The translations under genes were made by a program, and so were the position numbers. Positions 29,219 through 38,835 of a DNA stretch of 64,000 nucleotides are shown in pieces. Below the pieces are notes generated by a model. The model was not told the DNA's origin. It worked only from the letters and a program-made list of their open reading frames with translations, and ran no database searches. Origin of the DNA: Methylobacterium sp. FF17 (GTDB lineage Bacteria; Pseudomonadota; Alphaproteobacteria; Rhizobiales; Beijerinckiaceae); the NCBI RefSeq assembly GCF_025813715.1, contig NZ_CP107532.1, forward strand, positions 1,240,001 to 1,304,000. The letters run 5' to 3'. Each line of letters starts with the position of its first letter. Positions within the stretch are counted from its first letter, which is position 1.

Positions 29219-30328
29219 TCAGATCTCGACGCTCGGGCCGGCCCGTCCGACGTCGTGCGGATCGAAGGCGACGCTCTTCACGATGGCGAAGACCGGCAGG
29301 CCCGGCGCGAGTCCGAGTTCCCGCGCGGAGGCCCGCGTCAGGCGAGCCGATAGAACCGCTCCATTGCAATCCACTTCCACCAGCACCGTGCCCTCGGTCA
29401 GATCGCGCAGGGCCAGAACCCGTCCCCGGAGGCGGTTGCGCGCGCTGAGCGCCACGGGATCGTCGAGCGAGAGCAGCACGTCGCGGGCGGGCACGTGGAT
29501 GCGCACGCCCGTGCCGATCCGCAACGCCAGACGCGGCACGAGGAGTTGCCCGGCCCGACCCGAGAGACGCGTCAGGTCGGCGCCGACCTCGCCCTGCACC
29601 ACCATGTCGAGGCGTGCACCGGCCTCCGCCGCGTGGAAGGTCCCGAGTTCGCCCCGGCGCAGGATGGACTCGGCCGGACCGGTGGCGGCGACCCTCCCGG
29701 CCTCCAGCACCACGATGGTGTCGGCGAGGCGCGCCACCTCCGGCACCGCGTGGCTCACATACACGATGGGGATACCGGCCCCGTCGCGCAGGCGCTCGAT
29801 CAGCGGCAGGATCTCGGCCTTGCGCTCCGCGTCCAGGGCGGCGAGCGGCTCATCCATGAGGAGGAGGCGCGGCCGCGACAGCAGGGCCCGGCCGATCGCC
29901 ACGCGCTGGCCTTCGCCGCCCGAGAGCCCCGCGGGCCGCCGGTCGAGGAGGTGCCCGATACCCAGCAGCGCGATCACCGCCTCCGGCTCCAGGCCGGTGA
30001 CATCCCGGCGCCCGCGCGCGAACCAGCGGCCGTAACCGAGATTCTGCCGCACTGAGAGGTGGGGCATCAGCCGCGCCTCCTGGAACACCGTGCCGATCCG
30101 GCGGCGGTGAGCGGGCATGTCGAGGCCACGATCCGTGTCGAGTAGGATCTCGGACCCGAGCGCGATCCGGCCCCGGTCGGGCCGCGCCAGCCCGGCCATG
30201 CAGGTGATGACCGTGGATTTGCCCGAGCCGGAGCGGCCGAACAGGGCGGTGAGCCCGGCGGGCGCGGCGAAGGCCACGTCGAGGCGGAAGGCGCCGCGCG
30301 CCAGGGCGAGTTCGACCGCGACCGCCAT
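29219..30328 (-). CDS. modC: Molybdate ABC transporter ATP-binding protein
   Basis: ATPase of the molybdate importer, 369 residues. The ABC domain (about residues 1-230) has Walker A GRSGSGKST, the signature LSGGEGQRVAIGRALL, Walker B LLLMDEPLAALD and the H-loop VYVSHAVPEV. The C-terminal third (about 290-360, ARNRLRGRVLALRDLTEGTV) is the mop/TOBE domain that binds molybdate in ModC proteins. It is last in the modABC order on the minus strand, starting 5 bases after modB. Confidence 0.96.
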   Translation of the reverse strand: MAVAVELALARGAFRLDVAFAAPAGLTALFGRSGSGKSTVITCMAGLARPDRGRIALGSEILLDTDRGLDMPAHRRRIGTVFQEARLMPHLSVRQNLGYGRWFARGRRDVTGLEPEAVIALLGIGHLLDRRPAGLSGGEGQRVAIGRALLSRPRLLLMDEPLAALDAERKAEILPLIERLRDGAGIPIVYVSHAVPEVARLADTIVVLEAGRVAATGPAESILRRGELGTFHAAEAGARLDMVVQGEVGADLTRLSGRAGQLLVPRLALRIGTGVRIHVPARDVLLSLDDPVALSARNRLRGRVLALRDLTEGTVLVEVDCNGAVLSARLTRASARELGLAPGLPVFAIVKSVAFDPHDVGRAGPSVEI

Positions 30329-30333
30329 CGTTC

Positions 30334-31047
30334 CTAGCCTTGCCCGAGCCGGCGCCCGAGCCGGCGGGCCAGAATCTCGGATGCGAGAAGCGCCGCCATC
30401 GAGAGCGCCACCGAGACCAGTGTGAGACGCAGAGCGCCCCCCTCGCCGCCGGGCACCTGGGTCAGGGTGTAGATCGCCGAGGGCAGGGTCTGGGTCTCAC
30501 CGGGGATATTCGACACGAAGGTGATGGTGGCACCGAACTCGCCCATCGCCTTGGCGAAGGCGAGCACCGCCCCGGCGAGCACGCCCGGCAGGGCAAGCGG
30601 CAGGGTCACGGTGAGGAAGACCGCGAAGGGAGCGGCCCCCAGGGTCGCGGCGGCCTGCTCGATGCGGGCGTCGACGGCCTCGAGGGAGAGGCGCATCGCC
30701 CGCACCATCAGGGGAAAGCCCATCACCGCGCAGGCGAGCGCCGCCCCGGTCCAGCGGAACGCGAACACGACCCCGAGTTCGGCGAGCCACGCCCCGAAGG
30801 TGCCGCGCCGCCCGAAGGCGAGGAGGAGGAGATAGCCCGTCACCACGGGCGGCAGGATGAGCGGCAGGTGGACGAGCCCGTCGAGGAGGGCACGGCCCGG
30901 AAAGCGCCGGCGGGCCAGGACCCAGGCCACGGCAAGGCCCGGAAGGAGGCTCGCCAGCGTCGCAACCCCGGCCACGCGCAGGCTGAGGGCGATGGCGGTC
31001 CACTCGTCCGGGGTCAGGCCGAAGGCGTCGCGGATCGTGGATGTCAC
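30334..31047 (-). CDS. modB: Molybdate ABC transporter permease
   Basis: Inner-membrane channel of the molybdate importer, 237 residues with about five membrane helices. The EAA loop that contacts ModC is visible as EQAAATLGAAPFAVFLTVTL followed by PLALPGVLAGAVLAF. The C-terminal FAKAMGEFGATITFVSNIPG is the characteristic ModB/CysTW-type segment. Spacing of 10 bases to modA and 5 to modC indicates one transcript. Confidence 0.96.
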   Translation of the reverse strand: MTSTIRDAFGLTPDEWTAIALSLRVAGVATLASLLPGLAVAWVLARRRFPGRALLDGLVHLPLILPPVVTGYLLLLAFGRRGTFGAWLAELGVVFAFRWTGAALACAVMGFPLMVRAMRLSLEAVDARIEQAAATLGAAPFAVFLTVTLPLALPGVLAGAVLAFAKAMGEFGATITFVSNIPGETQTLPSAIYTLTQVPGGEGGALRLTLVSVALSMAALLASEILARRLGRRLGQG

Positions 31048-31057
31048 GGCCCGACGG

Positions 31058-31849
31058 TCAGGTCCGGTTCTCGGCGCCGATCACCGTAAAGCCCTGGCGC
31101 TCGAAGAACACCCGCGCGGCCGGACTGCGCAGATAGGCCAGCAGCGCCGCTGCATCCGGGTTGGTCGAATCCTTCGTCAGCGCGACCGGGTAGATCACCG
31201 GCGGATGGCTCGCGGCCGGGAAGGTGGCGACCACCCGCACGCTCGGGTCCGAGACCGCGTCGGTGGCGTAGACGATGCCGAGGGGCGCCTCGCCGCGCGC
31301 CACGAGCAGGAGCGCGGCCCGCACGTTCTCGGCCTGGGCGACCCGGCCCTTCACGCCGTCCCAGGCGCCGAGGTTTTCCAGGGCCGCCTTGCCGTACTTG
31401 CCCGCCGGAACCGCCTCGACATGGCCCATGGCGATGCGCCCATCCCCGAGCGTCTTCGCCAGGTCGAGGCCCGGCTTCAGCTCGACGGTGAGGGTGGAAT
31501 CCTTCGGTGCGATCAGCACCAGGGCGTTGCGCAGGAGGTTCGTCCGCGTGGGCGCGCTGATGCCGTCCTTGCCCGCGAGGTAGTCCATCCAGGCCAGATC
31601 CGCCGAGAGGAACAGGTCGGCCGGCGCGCCGGCCTCGATCTGCTTGGCGAGGGCACTGGAGGCCGCGTAGGAGATCCGGGCGCTCTTGCCCGTCTCCCGG
31701 CTCCAGGCCGCGCTGGCATCGTCCAGGGCATTTTTAAGGCTGGCGGCGGCGAAGACCACCACGGGGGGTTCCGCCCGCGCGGGTGTCGCACCTGTCGCGA
31801 TCGCGAGAGCCAGCATCCCGCCGAGCCACGTCCGTCTGGTCTCGATCAT
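31058..31849 (-). CDS. modA: Molybdate-binding periplasmic protein
   Basis: Substrate-binding protein of the importer, 263 residues with a signal peptide (MIETRRTWLGGMLALAIATG, cleavage likely after ARA). The mature domain shows VVFAAASLKNALDDASAAWS and GAPADLFLSADLAWMDYL, whose Ser residues contact molybdate in ModA. It is the first gene of modABC, so any molybdate-responsive operator should lie beyond 31850. I see no clear ModE-type palindrome there. Confidence 0.96.
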   Translation of the reverse strand: MIETRRTWLGGMLALAIATGATPARAEPPVVVFAAASLKNALDDASAAWSRETGKSARISYAASSALAKQIEAGAPADLFLSADLAWMDYLAGKDGISAPTRTNLLRNALVLIAPKDSTLTVELKPGLDLAKTLGDGRIAMGHVEAVPAGKYGKAALENLGAWDGVKGRVAQAENVRAALLLVARGEAPLGIVYATDAVSDPSVRVVATFPAASHPPVIYPVALTKDSTNPDAAALLAYLRSPAARVFFERQGFTVIGAENRT

Positions 31850-31937
31850 GAACCCGTCTCCCGCCGGATGCCGACCGCCCGCGCAAGGCGACCGCGGTCG
31901 TCGAAATCAGCCATAGCATGGAACAGGGTACACACGA

Positions 31938-32141
31938 TCAGGCGCCCGGATCCTCATCCTCGATGGGGGGACGCTCCGAGCGGTGCAGGCGGCTCAGGAG
32001 CACCAGCATCGGGCCGGGCAGCGGGCCCGTCAGGGTCTCGGCATCGGTGAAGCCCCCGCGCTCGCGCACGAGGCGCCGGCGGGCCCTGGATTTCTCAGCG
32101 AGAACGACCGGCGTTCGACCGCCGGTTCTTCTGATTTTCAT
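31938..32141 (-). CDS. Hypothetical small basic protein
   Basis: A 67-residue frame MKIRRTGGRTPVVLAEKSRA with a basic N-terminal half and an acidic end (PPIEDEDPGA). It fills the gap between modA and the divergent prmA. No close ribosome binding site is visible; GGAG is about 14 bases away. A helix-like segment (GPLPGPMLVLLSRLHRSE) is moderately hydrophobic. No family is recognised and the gene may not be real. Confidence 0.4.
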   Translation of the reverse strand: MKIRRTGGRTPVVLAEKSRARRRLVRERGGFTDAETLTGPLPGPMLVLLSRLHRSERPPIEDEDPGA

Positions 32142-32272
32142 ACGCACCACGCACGCTCCGACGCCAATTCGAGTCTGGAGAAGCCGCGATAAACGCGGAT
32201 CGGACGCTTCGGTTCCAGCCAAGCTTGCGCCGATGGTGGCGGCCGGGCGTCGCGGATGGTAGAGCCCGGGCC

Positions 32273-33205
32273 ATGCTCGAAGGCCTGCCTCCCCATCGCC
32301 CGACCCACGTGCTCCGCCTCCTCACCGACGAGGGCTCGGCGCGCGCGATGACCGACCTGCTGGGCGAGATGTTCGATCCGACCCAGACGGCCGTGGCCGC
32401 CTTCGAGGCGGAGGACGGAAAGACCTGGCGCCTGGAGGCCTACTTCGCCGACGCCCCCGACGAGGCGATGATCCGCGACCTGATCCGCCCCGTGGTCGGC
32501 ACGCAGGCGGAGGACGCGACCTTCGAGACCATCGACCAGCAGGATTGGGTGCGGGCTTCCCTCGAAGGGCTGAAGCCCGTGCGGGCCGGGCGCTTCCTCG
32601 TGCATGGCAGCCACGACCGCGAGACCGTACGGCCCAACGACCTCGCCATCGAGATCGAGGCGGCCCTGGCCTTCGGCACCGGCCATCACGGCACGACCCT
32701 GGGCTGCCTGCGTGCGCTGGCCGACATCCTCAAGCGTGGGCGCCCCGCCCACGTGCTCGATGTCGGCACCGGAACCGGCATCCTGGCCTTCGCGGCGGCC
32801 AAAGCCCTGCACACGCCGGTGGTGGCAGGCGACCTCGACCCGGAGGCGGTGACCACGGCGGTGGGCAATGCCCGCCTCAACGGCCTCGGGCCGGTGCTGC
32901 GGCTCTACCAGGGGCCAGGCGTGCGGCATGCGCTCGCCGACCGGCCCCGCCGCTTCGACGTGGTCTTCGCCAACATCCTGGCTCGGCCGCTGAAGGGCCT
33001 CGCCCCCTCGCTGACGGCGGTGGTGGCCGACCACGGCGTGCTGATCCTGTCGGGCCTGATCGAGCGCGATGTGCCGGGCGTGCTCTCGACCTATCGCCAT
33101 CGCGGCTTCCACCTCGCCCGCCATGGTTTGATCGAGGGCTGGGCGACGCTGGTGCTGAGGCGCGGCGGCGCGGCCCCGCGACCCGCTCGGTTGCGGCGCC
33201 CCTGA
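32273..33205 (+). CDS. prmA: Ribosomal protein L11 methyltransferase
   Basis: SAM-dependent enzyme that methylates ribosomal protein L11. The 310-residue product has the PrmA N-terminal domain (about 1-120) and a class I methyltransferase core, with motif I HVLDVGTGTGILAFAAAKAL near residue 162, GDLDPEAVTTAVGNARLNG, and the FANILARPLKGLAP segment that matches the NxLxxPL catalytic region of PrmA. AFGTGHHGTTLGCL also fits. The start is placed at MLEGLPPHRPTHVLRLLTDE; a GTG/ATG further up is possible. The pepP-like gene follows by 22 bases. Confidence 0.93.
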   Translation: MLEGLPPHRPTHVLRLLTDEGSARAMTDLLGEMFDPTQTAVAAFEAEDGKTWRLEAYFADAPDEAMIRDLIRPVVGTQAEDATFETIDQQDWVRASLEGLKPVRAGRFLVHGSHDRETVRPNDLAIEIEAALAFGTGHHGTTLGCLRALADILKRGRPAHVLDVGTGTGILAFAAAKALHTPVVAGDLDPEAVTTAVGNARLNGLGPVLRLYQGPGVRHALADRPRRFDVVFANILARPLKGLAPSLTAVVADHGVLILSGLIERDVPGVLSTYRHRGFHLARHGLIEGWATLVLRRGGAAPRPARLRRP

Positions 33206-33227
33206 GGCACGCGGTATCCTGGACCTC

Positions 33228-35072
33228 ATGAACCGCGCCCGCTTCCAGACCTTCGACGATCCGAGCCACCGCCAGGGTGCCGCGCGCATCCGGGCCCTGC
33301 GGGATGCGCTGCGCACGGTCGGCCTCGACGGTTTCGTGGTGCCTCGGGCCGACGAGCACCAGTCCGAATACGTGCCGCCCCAGGCCGAGCGCCTCGCTTG
33401 GCTGACCGGCTTCACCGGCTCGGCCGGCACCGCCGTGATCCTGGCCCAGGAGGCCGCCCTCGTCGTCGACGGGCGCTACACGCTCCAGGCCCCCGCCCAG
33501 GTCGACACGGCCGTGATCACCCCGGTGCCCCTCGCCGAGACGAGCGTAGCGGCCTGGGTCGGCGCGCACCTGCGGGCCGGCGAGGTCCTGGGCTACGATC
33601 CCTGGCTGCACACGCCGGACGGGGTGGCGCGCCTGGAACGCGCCGTGGCCAAGGCCGGCGCGACGCTGCGGGCCGTAACGGAGAACCCGGTCGATGCGGT
33701 CTGGTCCGACCGGCCGGGCCCGCCCGCCGGGGCGGTGGTGGCGCATCCGCTGGAACTCGCGGGCGAAGCCGCCGTCGACAAGCTCGCGCGCGTCCGCACC
33801 GCCCTGGCCGAAGCGGGCGACGCCGCCCTGGTGATCTCGGACCCGCACAACCTCGCCTGGACCTTCAACCTGCGCGGCGGCGACGTGGCGCATACGCCCC
33901 TGGCGCTCGGCTACGCCATCGTGCCCTGCGAGGGGCGGGCCGCGCTCTATCTCACCTCGCCGAAGCTGAGCCCGGACCTGCGCGCGGCCCTGGCACCCCA
34001 CGCCGACCTCCATCCCCGCTCCGCGTTCGAGGACGGCCTCGCTGCGCGGGCGGAGGGCGCCGCGCGCATCAGGCTCGACGCCGCCACGGCCGCCTTCGCC
34101 TTGAAGCTCCGCGTCGAGGCGGCCGGGGGCGTCGCCGATCTCGGGCCCGACCCGATCACCGCCCTGAAGGCGGTCAAGAATGCGGCCGAGATCGCCGGCA
34201 CCCGCGCCGCCCACCATCGCGACGGCGTCGCGGTGACGCGCTTCCTCGCTTGGCTCGACGCGCAAGGAGAGACTCTGACCGAGATCGCCGCCGTGGAGGC
34301 CCTGGAAGATTTTCGCGCGGCCGGCGGCCTGCTCCGCGACGTCTCGTTCCCGACGATCTCCGGGAGCGGTCCCAACGGCGCCATCGTGCACTATCGGGTG
34401 ACGCGGGAGACCGACCGGCACATTCAGCCGGGCGAACTCTTCCTCGTGGATTCCGGCGCGCAATATGCCGACGGCACCACCGACATCACCCGCACGGTGG
34501 CGATCGGGGCAGCCACGGACGAACAGCGCGACCGCTTCACCCGGGTGCTCAAAGGTCACATCGGGATCGCCCGCGCGGTCTTTCCGAAGGGCACGACGGG
34601 TGCGCAGATCGATTCGCTGGCCCGCCTCCCCCTCTGGGAAGCCGGCCTCGATTTCGACCACGGCACCGGCCACGGCGTCGGCGCCTTCCTCTCGGTGCAC
34701 GAAGGGCCGCAGCGCATCGCCAAGACCGGGACGGTCGCCCTCGAACCCGGCATGATCCTCTCCAACGAGCCGGGCTACTACAAGACCGGCGGCTACGGCA
34801 TCCGCCTGGAGAATCTCGTGCTGGTGGAGGCGCGGGCGATCCCCGGGGGCGAGCGGCCGATGCTCGGCTTCGAGACTCTGACGCTGGCCCCCTTCGACCG
34901 CCGCCTGATCCGTGCCGACCTGCTCACCCCGGAGGAGACGGCCTGGATCGACGACTATCATGCACGGGTCCGCACGGCGCTGGCAGCGGATCTCGATGCC
35001 GTCACGCGGGCGTGGCTGGAGCAGGCCACCCGGCCGATCGCCGCCCCTACCGAAGGTGCGAGCGGCGCCTGA
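33228..35072 (+). CDS. Xaa-Pro aminopeptidase (M24B family, long form)
   Basis: Metallopeptidase that removes N-terminal residues preceding proline. At 614 residues it matches the three-domain eukaryotic-type aminopeptidase P, longer than E. coli PepP. Two creatinase-like N-terminal domains (about 1-310) precede the pita-bread catalytic domain. Metal ligands are the two Asp of VDSGAQYADGTTDITRT (near 408 and 419), the His of HGTGHGVGAFLSVHEGP (near 482), and the Glu of SNEPGYY and GIRLENL. It follows prmA by 22 bases and is likely co-transcribed. Confidence 0.93.
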   Translation: MNRARFQTFDDPSHRQGAARIRALRDALRTVGLDGFVVPRADEHQSEYVPPQAERLAWLTGFTGSAGTAVILAQEAALVVDGRYTLQAPAQVDTAVITPVPLAETSVAAWVGAHLRAGEVLGYDPWLHTPDGVARLERAVAKAGATLRAVTENPVDAVWSDRPGPPAGAVVAHPLELAGEAAVDKLARVRTALAEAGDAALVISDPHNLAWTFNLRGGDVAHTPLALGYAIVPCEGRAALYLTSPKLSPDLRAALAPHADLHPRSAFEDGLAARAEGAARIRLDAATAAFALKLRVEAAGGVADLGPDPITALKAVKNAAEIAGTRAAHHRDGVAVTRFLAWLDAQGETLTEIAAVEALEDFRAAGGLLRDVSFPTISGSGPNGAIVHYRVTRETDRHIQPGELFLVDSGAQYADGTTDITRTVAIGAATDEQRDRFTRVLKGHIGIARAVFPKGTTGAQIDSLARLPLWEAGLDFDHGTGHGVGAFLSVHEGPQRIAKTGTVALEPGMILSNEPGYYKTGGYGIRLENLVLVEARAIPGGERPMLGFETLTLAPFDRRLIRADLLTPEETAWIDDYHARVRTALAADLDAVTRAWLEQATRPIAAPTEGASGA

Positions 35073-35210
35073 GGTCCGAGCGGCGCTTGCGACGATCCCG
35101 CCCCTTCCGGAGACTCGGAAACCCGTCAACAAGGGCGCTCGCGGCCTCGGGATTTTACGCCTGCGCCGAACGGACGTAATCTCGGTGCATCGCTCACCCA
35201 ACGAGACCTG

Positions 35211-37358
35211 ATGATCCGGCTTTTCGCCCTGGCGCTCGCGCTGTTCGGCCTCGCCCTGCCCACCGCGTCCGCGCAGGGCTTCAAGGTTCCGGCCGACCTC
35301 GTCACGGCGAGTCTCGTGGGCGAGCCCTCCGCGATCCGCCCGGGGGAGCCCTTCACGGTCGCCATCCGCATGGTGATGCGGCCGCATTGGCACGTCTACT
35401 GGCGCAATCCGGGTGATTCCGGCCTCGCCCCGGAGGTCGCCTGGACGTTGCCGGCCGGGTTCTCGGCCGGTCCGCTGCAATGGCCGAGCCCGAGCCGCAT
35501 CCCGGTCGCGCACCTCGTGAACTTCGGCTACGAGGGCGAGGCCGTGCTGCTCGCCGAGGTGACCCCGCCGACCGTCCTGGCGGGGACCAAGCCGCTGACG
35601 CTTCGGGCCAGGCTGACCTATCTCGTCTGCGAGCGCGAGTGCGTGCCGGGCACCGCCGAGTTGCGCCTGACCCTGCCGGTGGCGCAGGACGCCACCAGCA
35701 CGGGAATCGCCCCCGGATCGATGCGGCTGTTCGAGACCGCCCGGGCGGCCCTGCCGGTGCCGGCGCCCTGGCCGGTGCGCTACGGCGCCGAGAACGGACG
35801 CCTTCAGGTTCACCTCGCCGCACCCGGCCTCACGGCGTCGTCCGTCGCCTACTTCCCCTATGCCGAGACCGCCATCGAGAACGCGGCCCCGCAGGAATCG
35901 CGCAGCGATGCCGACGGACTGCACATCGACTTGGCGCGCGGGGACCCCGCGCAGACTACGCCCGCGGCCCTGCCGGGCGTGCTGACCTTCGACGAGGCGA
36001 CGCCGGACGGGACCGTTCGACGCGCCTACGCGATCGGCGACGCACCGGGCGCGCCCCTTGTCACGGCATCGGCCGCCGTCCCGATGACGCAAGCGCCGGA
36101 CGAAAGCCTGACCCTCTGGAGCGCCGCCGGCCTCGCCTTCCTGGGCGGGCTCCTGCTGAACCTGATGCCCTGCGTCTTCCCGGTGCTGTCGATCAAGATC
36201 TTGAGTCTCGTCAAGCATTCGGGCGAACCGGCCTCCCGCGTACGGCTGCACGGGCTTGCCTACACCGCCGGGGTGCTGGCGGCCTTCCTGGCACTGGCGG
36301 GCGTGCTGATCGCCCTCAAAGGAGCCGGGGCCGGAATCGGCTGGGGCTTCCAGTTGCAATCACCCCTGGTGGTGGCGGGCCTCGCCTACCTGCTGCTCAC
36401 CATGGGACTGAGCCTGTCCGGCGTCGTGCATATGGGCGCGGGCATCGTGGGGATCGGCGATGGCCTGACCCGGCGGGCCGGGCTCGAGGGCTCGTTCTTC
36501 ACCGGGATCCTCGCGACCGTCGTGGCGACGCCCTGCACCGCGCCCTTCATGGGTTCGGCGGTGGGCTTCGCCCTGACGCAGGAGGCGGGGGTCGGCCTCG
36601 CGGTCTTCGCCAGTCTCGGCCTCGGGCTCGCCCTGCCCTTCCTGGTGCTGACGACCTGGCCGGCGGCCCTGCGTCGCCTACCCCGGCCGGGAGCCTGGAT
36701 GGACACGCTGAAGGGCGCCCTCGCCTTCCCGATCTACGCCACCGTGGCGTGGCTGATCTGGGTGCTGTCCCAGCAGGTCGGGCCGGGGGGGCTGCTCGCG
36801 GCTCTGATCGGCCTCGTCCTCGTCGGCTTCGCGGCCTGGGCCTGGGAGCGCAGGCAGGGCGCGAGCCCGGCCGGCGCCTGGTTCGCGCGGGGCGCCGCCG
36901 TGACGGCCCTCGCCGCCCTCGTGCTCCTCACCCTCGGGCTCGACCGGGACCGGGCCGAGACCCTGACCGCCCAGGCCGGACGGGACGGCTTCAGCCAGGC
37001 CCGCCTCGACGGGCTGCTCGCCGAGGGCAAGCCGGTCTTCGTCAACCTGACGGCGGCCTGGTGCATCACCTGCCAGGTGAACGAGCGCACGGCGCTGCGC
37101 TCGGATGCGGTGCAGGCCGCCCTCAAGGCACGCGGCGTCACCTACCTCAAGGGAGACTGGACCAACCAGAACCCCGAGATCACCCGCCTGCTGGAGCGGC
37201 ATGGCCGCAGCGGCGTTCCGCTGTACCTCCTCTATGCGGGTCGCGGCGAACCCGCCGTGCTTCCGCAGATCCTCACCTCCGGTCTCGTCCTCGACGCCCT
37301 GAGTGCCGTGCCCGTCACCGCCACGGATCGCAGCGCCGCCCTGGCTCCGGAGCGATAG
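35211..37358 (+). CDS. DsbD/ScsB-type protein-disulfide reductase
   Basis: Predicted inner-membrane protein that brings reducing equivalents from the cytoplasm to periplasmic thiols. The 715 residues include a signal peptide (MIRLFALALALFGLALPTAS), a periplasmic immunoglobulin-like domain with the pair CERECVPG near residue 143, a membrane domain of eight or so helices with the redox cysteines in LMPCVFPVLSIK and ATPCTAPFMGSAVGFA, and a C-terminal thioredoxin domain with WCITC near residues 617-621. This layout is that of ScsB more than classical DsbD. The partner thiol protein is not in the window. Confidence 0.88.
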   Translation: MIRLFALALALFGLALPTASAQGFKVPADLVTASLVGEPSAIRPGEPFTVAIRMVMRPHWHVYWRNPGDSGLAPEVAWTLPAGFSAGPLQWPSPSRIPVAHLVNFGYEGEAVLLAEVTPPTVLAGTKPLTLRARLTYLVCERECVPGTAELRLTLPVAQDATSTGIAPGSMRLFETARAALPVPAPWPVRYGAENGRLQVHLAAPGLTASSVAYFPYAETAIENAAPQESRSDADGLHIDLARGDPAQTTPAALPGVLTFDEATPDGTVRRAYAIGDAPGAPLVTASAAVPMTQAPDESLTLWSAAGLAFLGGLLLNLMPCVFPVLSIKILSLVKHSGEPASRVRLHGLAYTAGVLAAFLALAGVLIALKGAGAGIGWGFQLQSPLVVAGLAYLLLTMGLSLSGVVHMGAGIVGIGDGLTRRAGLEGSFFTGILATVVATPCTAPFMGSAVGFALTQEAGVGLAVFASLGLGLALPFLVLTTWPAALRRLPRPGAWMDTLKGALAFPIYATVAWLIWVLSQQVGPGGLLAALIGLVLVGFAAWAWERRQGASPAGAWFARGAAVTALAALVLLTLGLDRDRAETLTAQAGRDGFSQARLDGLLAEGKPVFVNLTAAWCITCQVNERTALRSDAVQAALKARGVTYLKGDWTNQNPEITRLLERHGRSGVPLYLLYAGRGEPAVLPQILTSGLVLDALSAVPVTATDRSAALAPER

Positions 37359-37469
37359 GAAGACCCTCGTACGGCCGAGGGGCGCCGAACGTGAGTGCAG
37401 CACGTTCGAGCGCGACTCCTCATCCCAGCGACGCTTGACGGCGCGAGGACCCTGCTCCAGCACGGGCCG

Positions 37470-38702
37470 ATGAGCACCGCTTCCGCGCCGCGCTGGACCG
37501 TCTTTCGCAACGGCGACTTCCGCCTCTTCGGCACGGCGCGCTTCCTCACCGGCCTCGCCTTCCAGATGCAGGCGGTGGCGGTGGGCTGGTTCGTCTACGA
37601 CCTGACCCGCTCGGCCCTGGCCCTGGGCCTCGTTGGGCTCGCGAGCTTCCTGCCCGCCATGCTCTCGGCCCTGGTGACCGGCCATGTCGCCGACACCTAC
37701 GACCGTCGCCTCGTCGCCGCACTGGCCTATGCGACCCTGGCGCTCGCCGAACTCGGCCTCCTCCTGGCGGCGCAGTCCGGCACCACGACCCTGTGGCCGA
37801 TCTACCTCCTCGTCATCGTGATCGGCACGGGCCGGGCGTTCGCCAACCCGGCGATGCAGGCCCTGCTGCCGACCCTGGTGCCCCGGACCCTGTTCGGCTC
37901 AGCCATCGCCTGGAATGCCTCCCTCTGGCAGACCGCCTCGATCCTCGGACCCGCCACCGGCGGTTTCCTCTATGCCCTCGGGCCGGCGGTGGTGTTCGGC
38001 GCGGCCGCCGGGAGTTTCGCCCTGGCGAGCGCGCTGATCCTGGCGATCCGCTTCCGCCCCGCCCCCGTCACCGAGCGCCCACCGGTGACCTGGGAAACCC
38101 TCTCGGCCGGCCTGACCTATATCCGCACCCATCCGGTGGTGCTGGGTGCGATCAGCCTCGACCTCGTGGCAGTGCTGCTCGGCGGCGCCACCGCCCTCCT
38201 GCCGATCTTCGCAGCGGAAGTGCTGCATGTCGGCCCCCTCGGCCTCGGGGCCCTGCGCAGCATGCCGGCGGCCGGCGCCGTGCTCACTGCGATCGCCCTT
38301 GCCTATGTCCCTCTCCAGCGCCACGCCGGCCTGCGCATGCTCCAGGCGGTGGGCGTGTTCGGCCTCGCCACCGTTGGGTTCGGCCTCTCGACCTCGCTGC
38401 CCTTCTCCATGGCCTGCCTGTTCGTCACGGGCGCGGCCGACATGATCAGCGTGTTCGTGCGCCAGACCTTCGTCCAGGGCGAGACGCCGGACGCCATGCG
38501 CGGCCGGGTCTCGGCGGTGAACTCGGTCTTCATCGGGGCCTCGAACGAACTCGGCGAGTTCGAGTCCGGCACCCTCGCGGCGCTCATCGGCGCCGTCCCC
38601 GCCGTGGTGGCGGGCGGCCTCGCCACCCTCTTCGTCGCGGCCCTGTGGGGCCGGGTGTTCCCGGCCCTGCGGACGCGGGACCGGCTGATGCCGGAGGCGT
38701 GA
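37470..38702 (+). CDS. Major facilitator superfamily exporter (MFS_3/EntS type)
   Basis: Predicted 12-helix secondary transporter of 410 residues. The opening FRNGDFRLFGTARFLTGLAF and the loop GHVADTYDRRLVAALAYATL between helices 2 and 3 (motif A) match the EntS-like subgroup, which exports siderophores and other small molecules. SVFVRQTFVQGETPDAMRGR near residue 330 is also characteristic. The start MSTASAPRW is preferred over an upstream ATG that adds a short polar stretch. No biosynthetic cluster adjoins it, so the cargo is unknown. Confidence 0.87.
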   Translation: MSTASAPRWTVFRNGDFRLFGTARFLTGLAFQMQAVAVGWFVYDLTRSALALGLVGLASFLPAMLSALVTGHVADTYDRRLVAALAYATLALAELGLLLAAQSGTTTLWPIYLLVIVIGTGRAFANPAMQALLPTLVPRTLFGSAIAWNASLWQTASILGPATGGFLYALGPAVVFGAAAGSFALASALILAIRFRPAPVTERPPVTWETLSAGLTYIRTHPVVLGAISLDLVAVLLGGATALLPIFAAEVLHVGPLGLGALRSMPAAGAVLTAIALAYVPLQRHAGLRMLQAVGVFGLATVGFGLSTSLPFSMACLFVTGAADMISVFVRQTFVQGETPDAMRGRVSAVNSVFIGASNELGEFESGTLAALIGAVPAVVAGGLATLFVAALWGRVFPALRTRDRLMPEA

Positions 38703-38711
38703 GGGCGGGGA

Positions 38712-38834
38712 TTATCCCTCCAAAGCCCACTTCGTCGATCAAAAGGGATAAACCGAGCGATTTCAATCGCTTCTGCGACAAAACAGTGCCATCATCCCTC
38801 GGTCGGCCTCATCCGATCCCTTAAGGGATAAAAC
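38712..38834 (+). promoter_or_regulatory. AGGGAT-box array and palindrome in the leader of the nucleotidyltransferase gene
   Basis: Five copies of an AGGGAT-type half-site lie within 118 bases: TTATCCCT at 38712, AGGGATAA at 38744, TCATCCCT at 38792, and the 14-bp perfect palindrome ATCCCTTAAGGGAT at 38816-38829, which supplies two. A further inverted repeat AGCGATTTCAATCGCT lies at 38756-38771. The AAGGG of the last palindrome is also the likely ribosome binding site, 8 bases before the ATG. The spacer is more AT-rich than its flanks. This resembles a cooperative repressor site. Confidence 0.6.
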
Positions 38835-38835
38835 G

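Noticed and set aside
31850..31937. A ModE-type molybdate operator upstream of modA
   Set aside because: I looked for a TATATA-type palindrome and found none.
32877..36359. A 1160-codon open frame on the minus strand
   Set aside because: It lies opposite prmA, the aminopeptidase and the DsbD-like gene, all with clear motifs. Its Arg/Gly/His/Asp-rich composition is typical of antisense frames in high-GC DNA.
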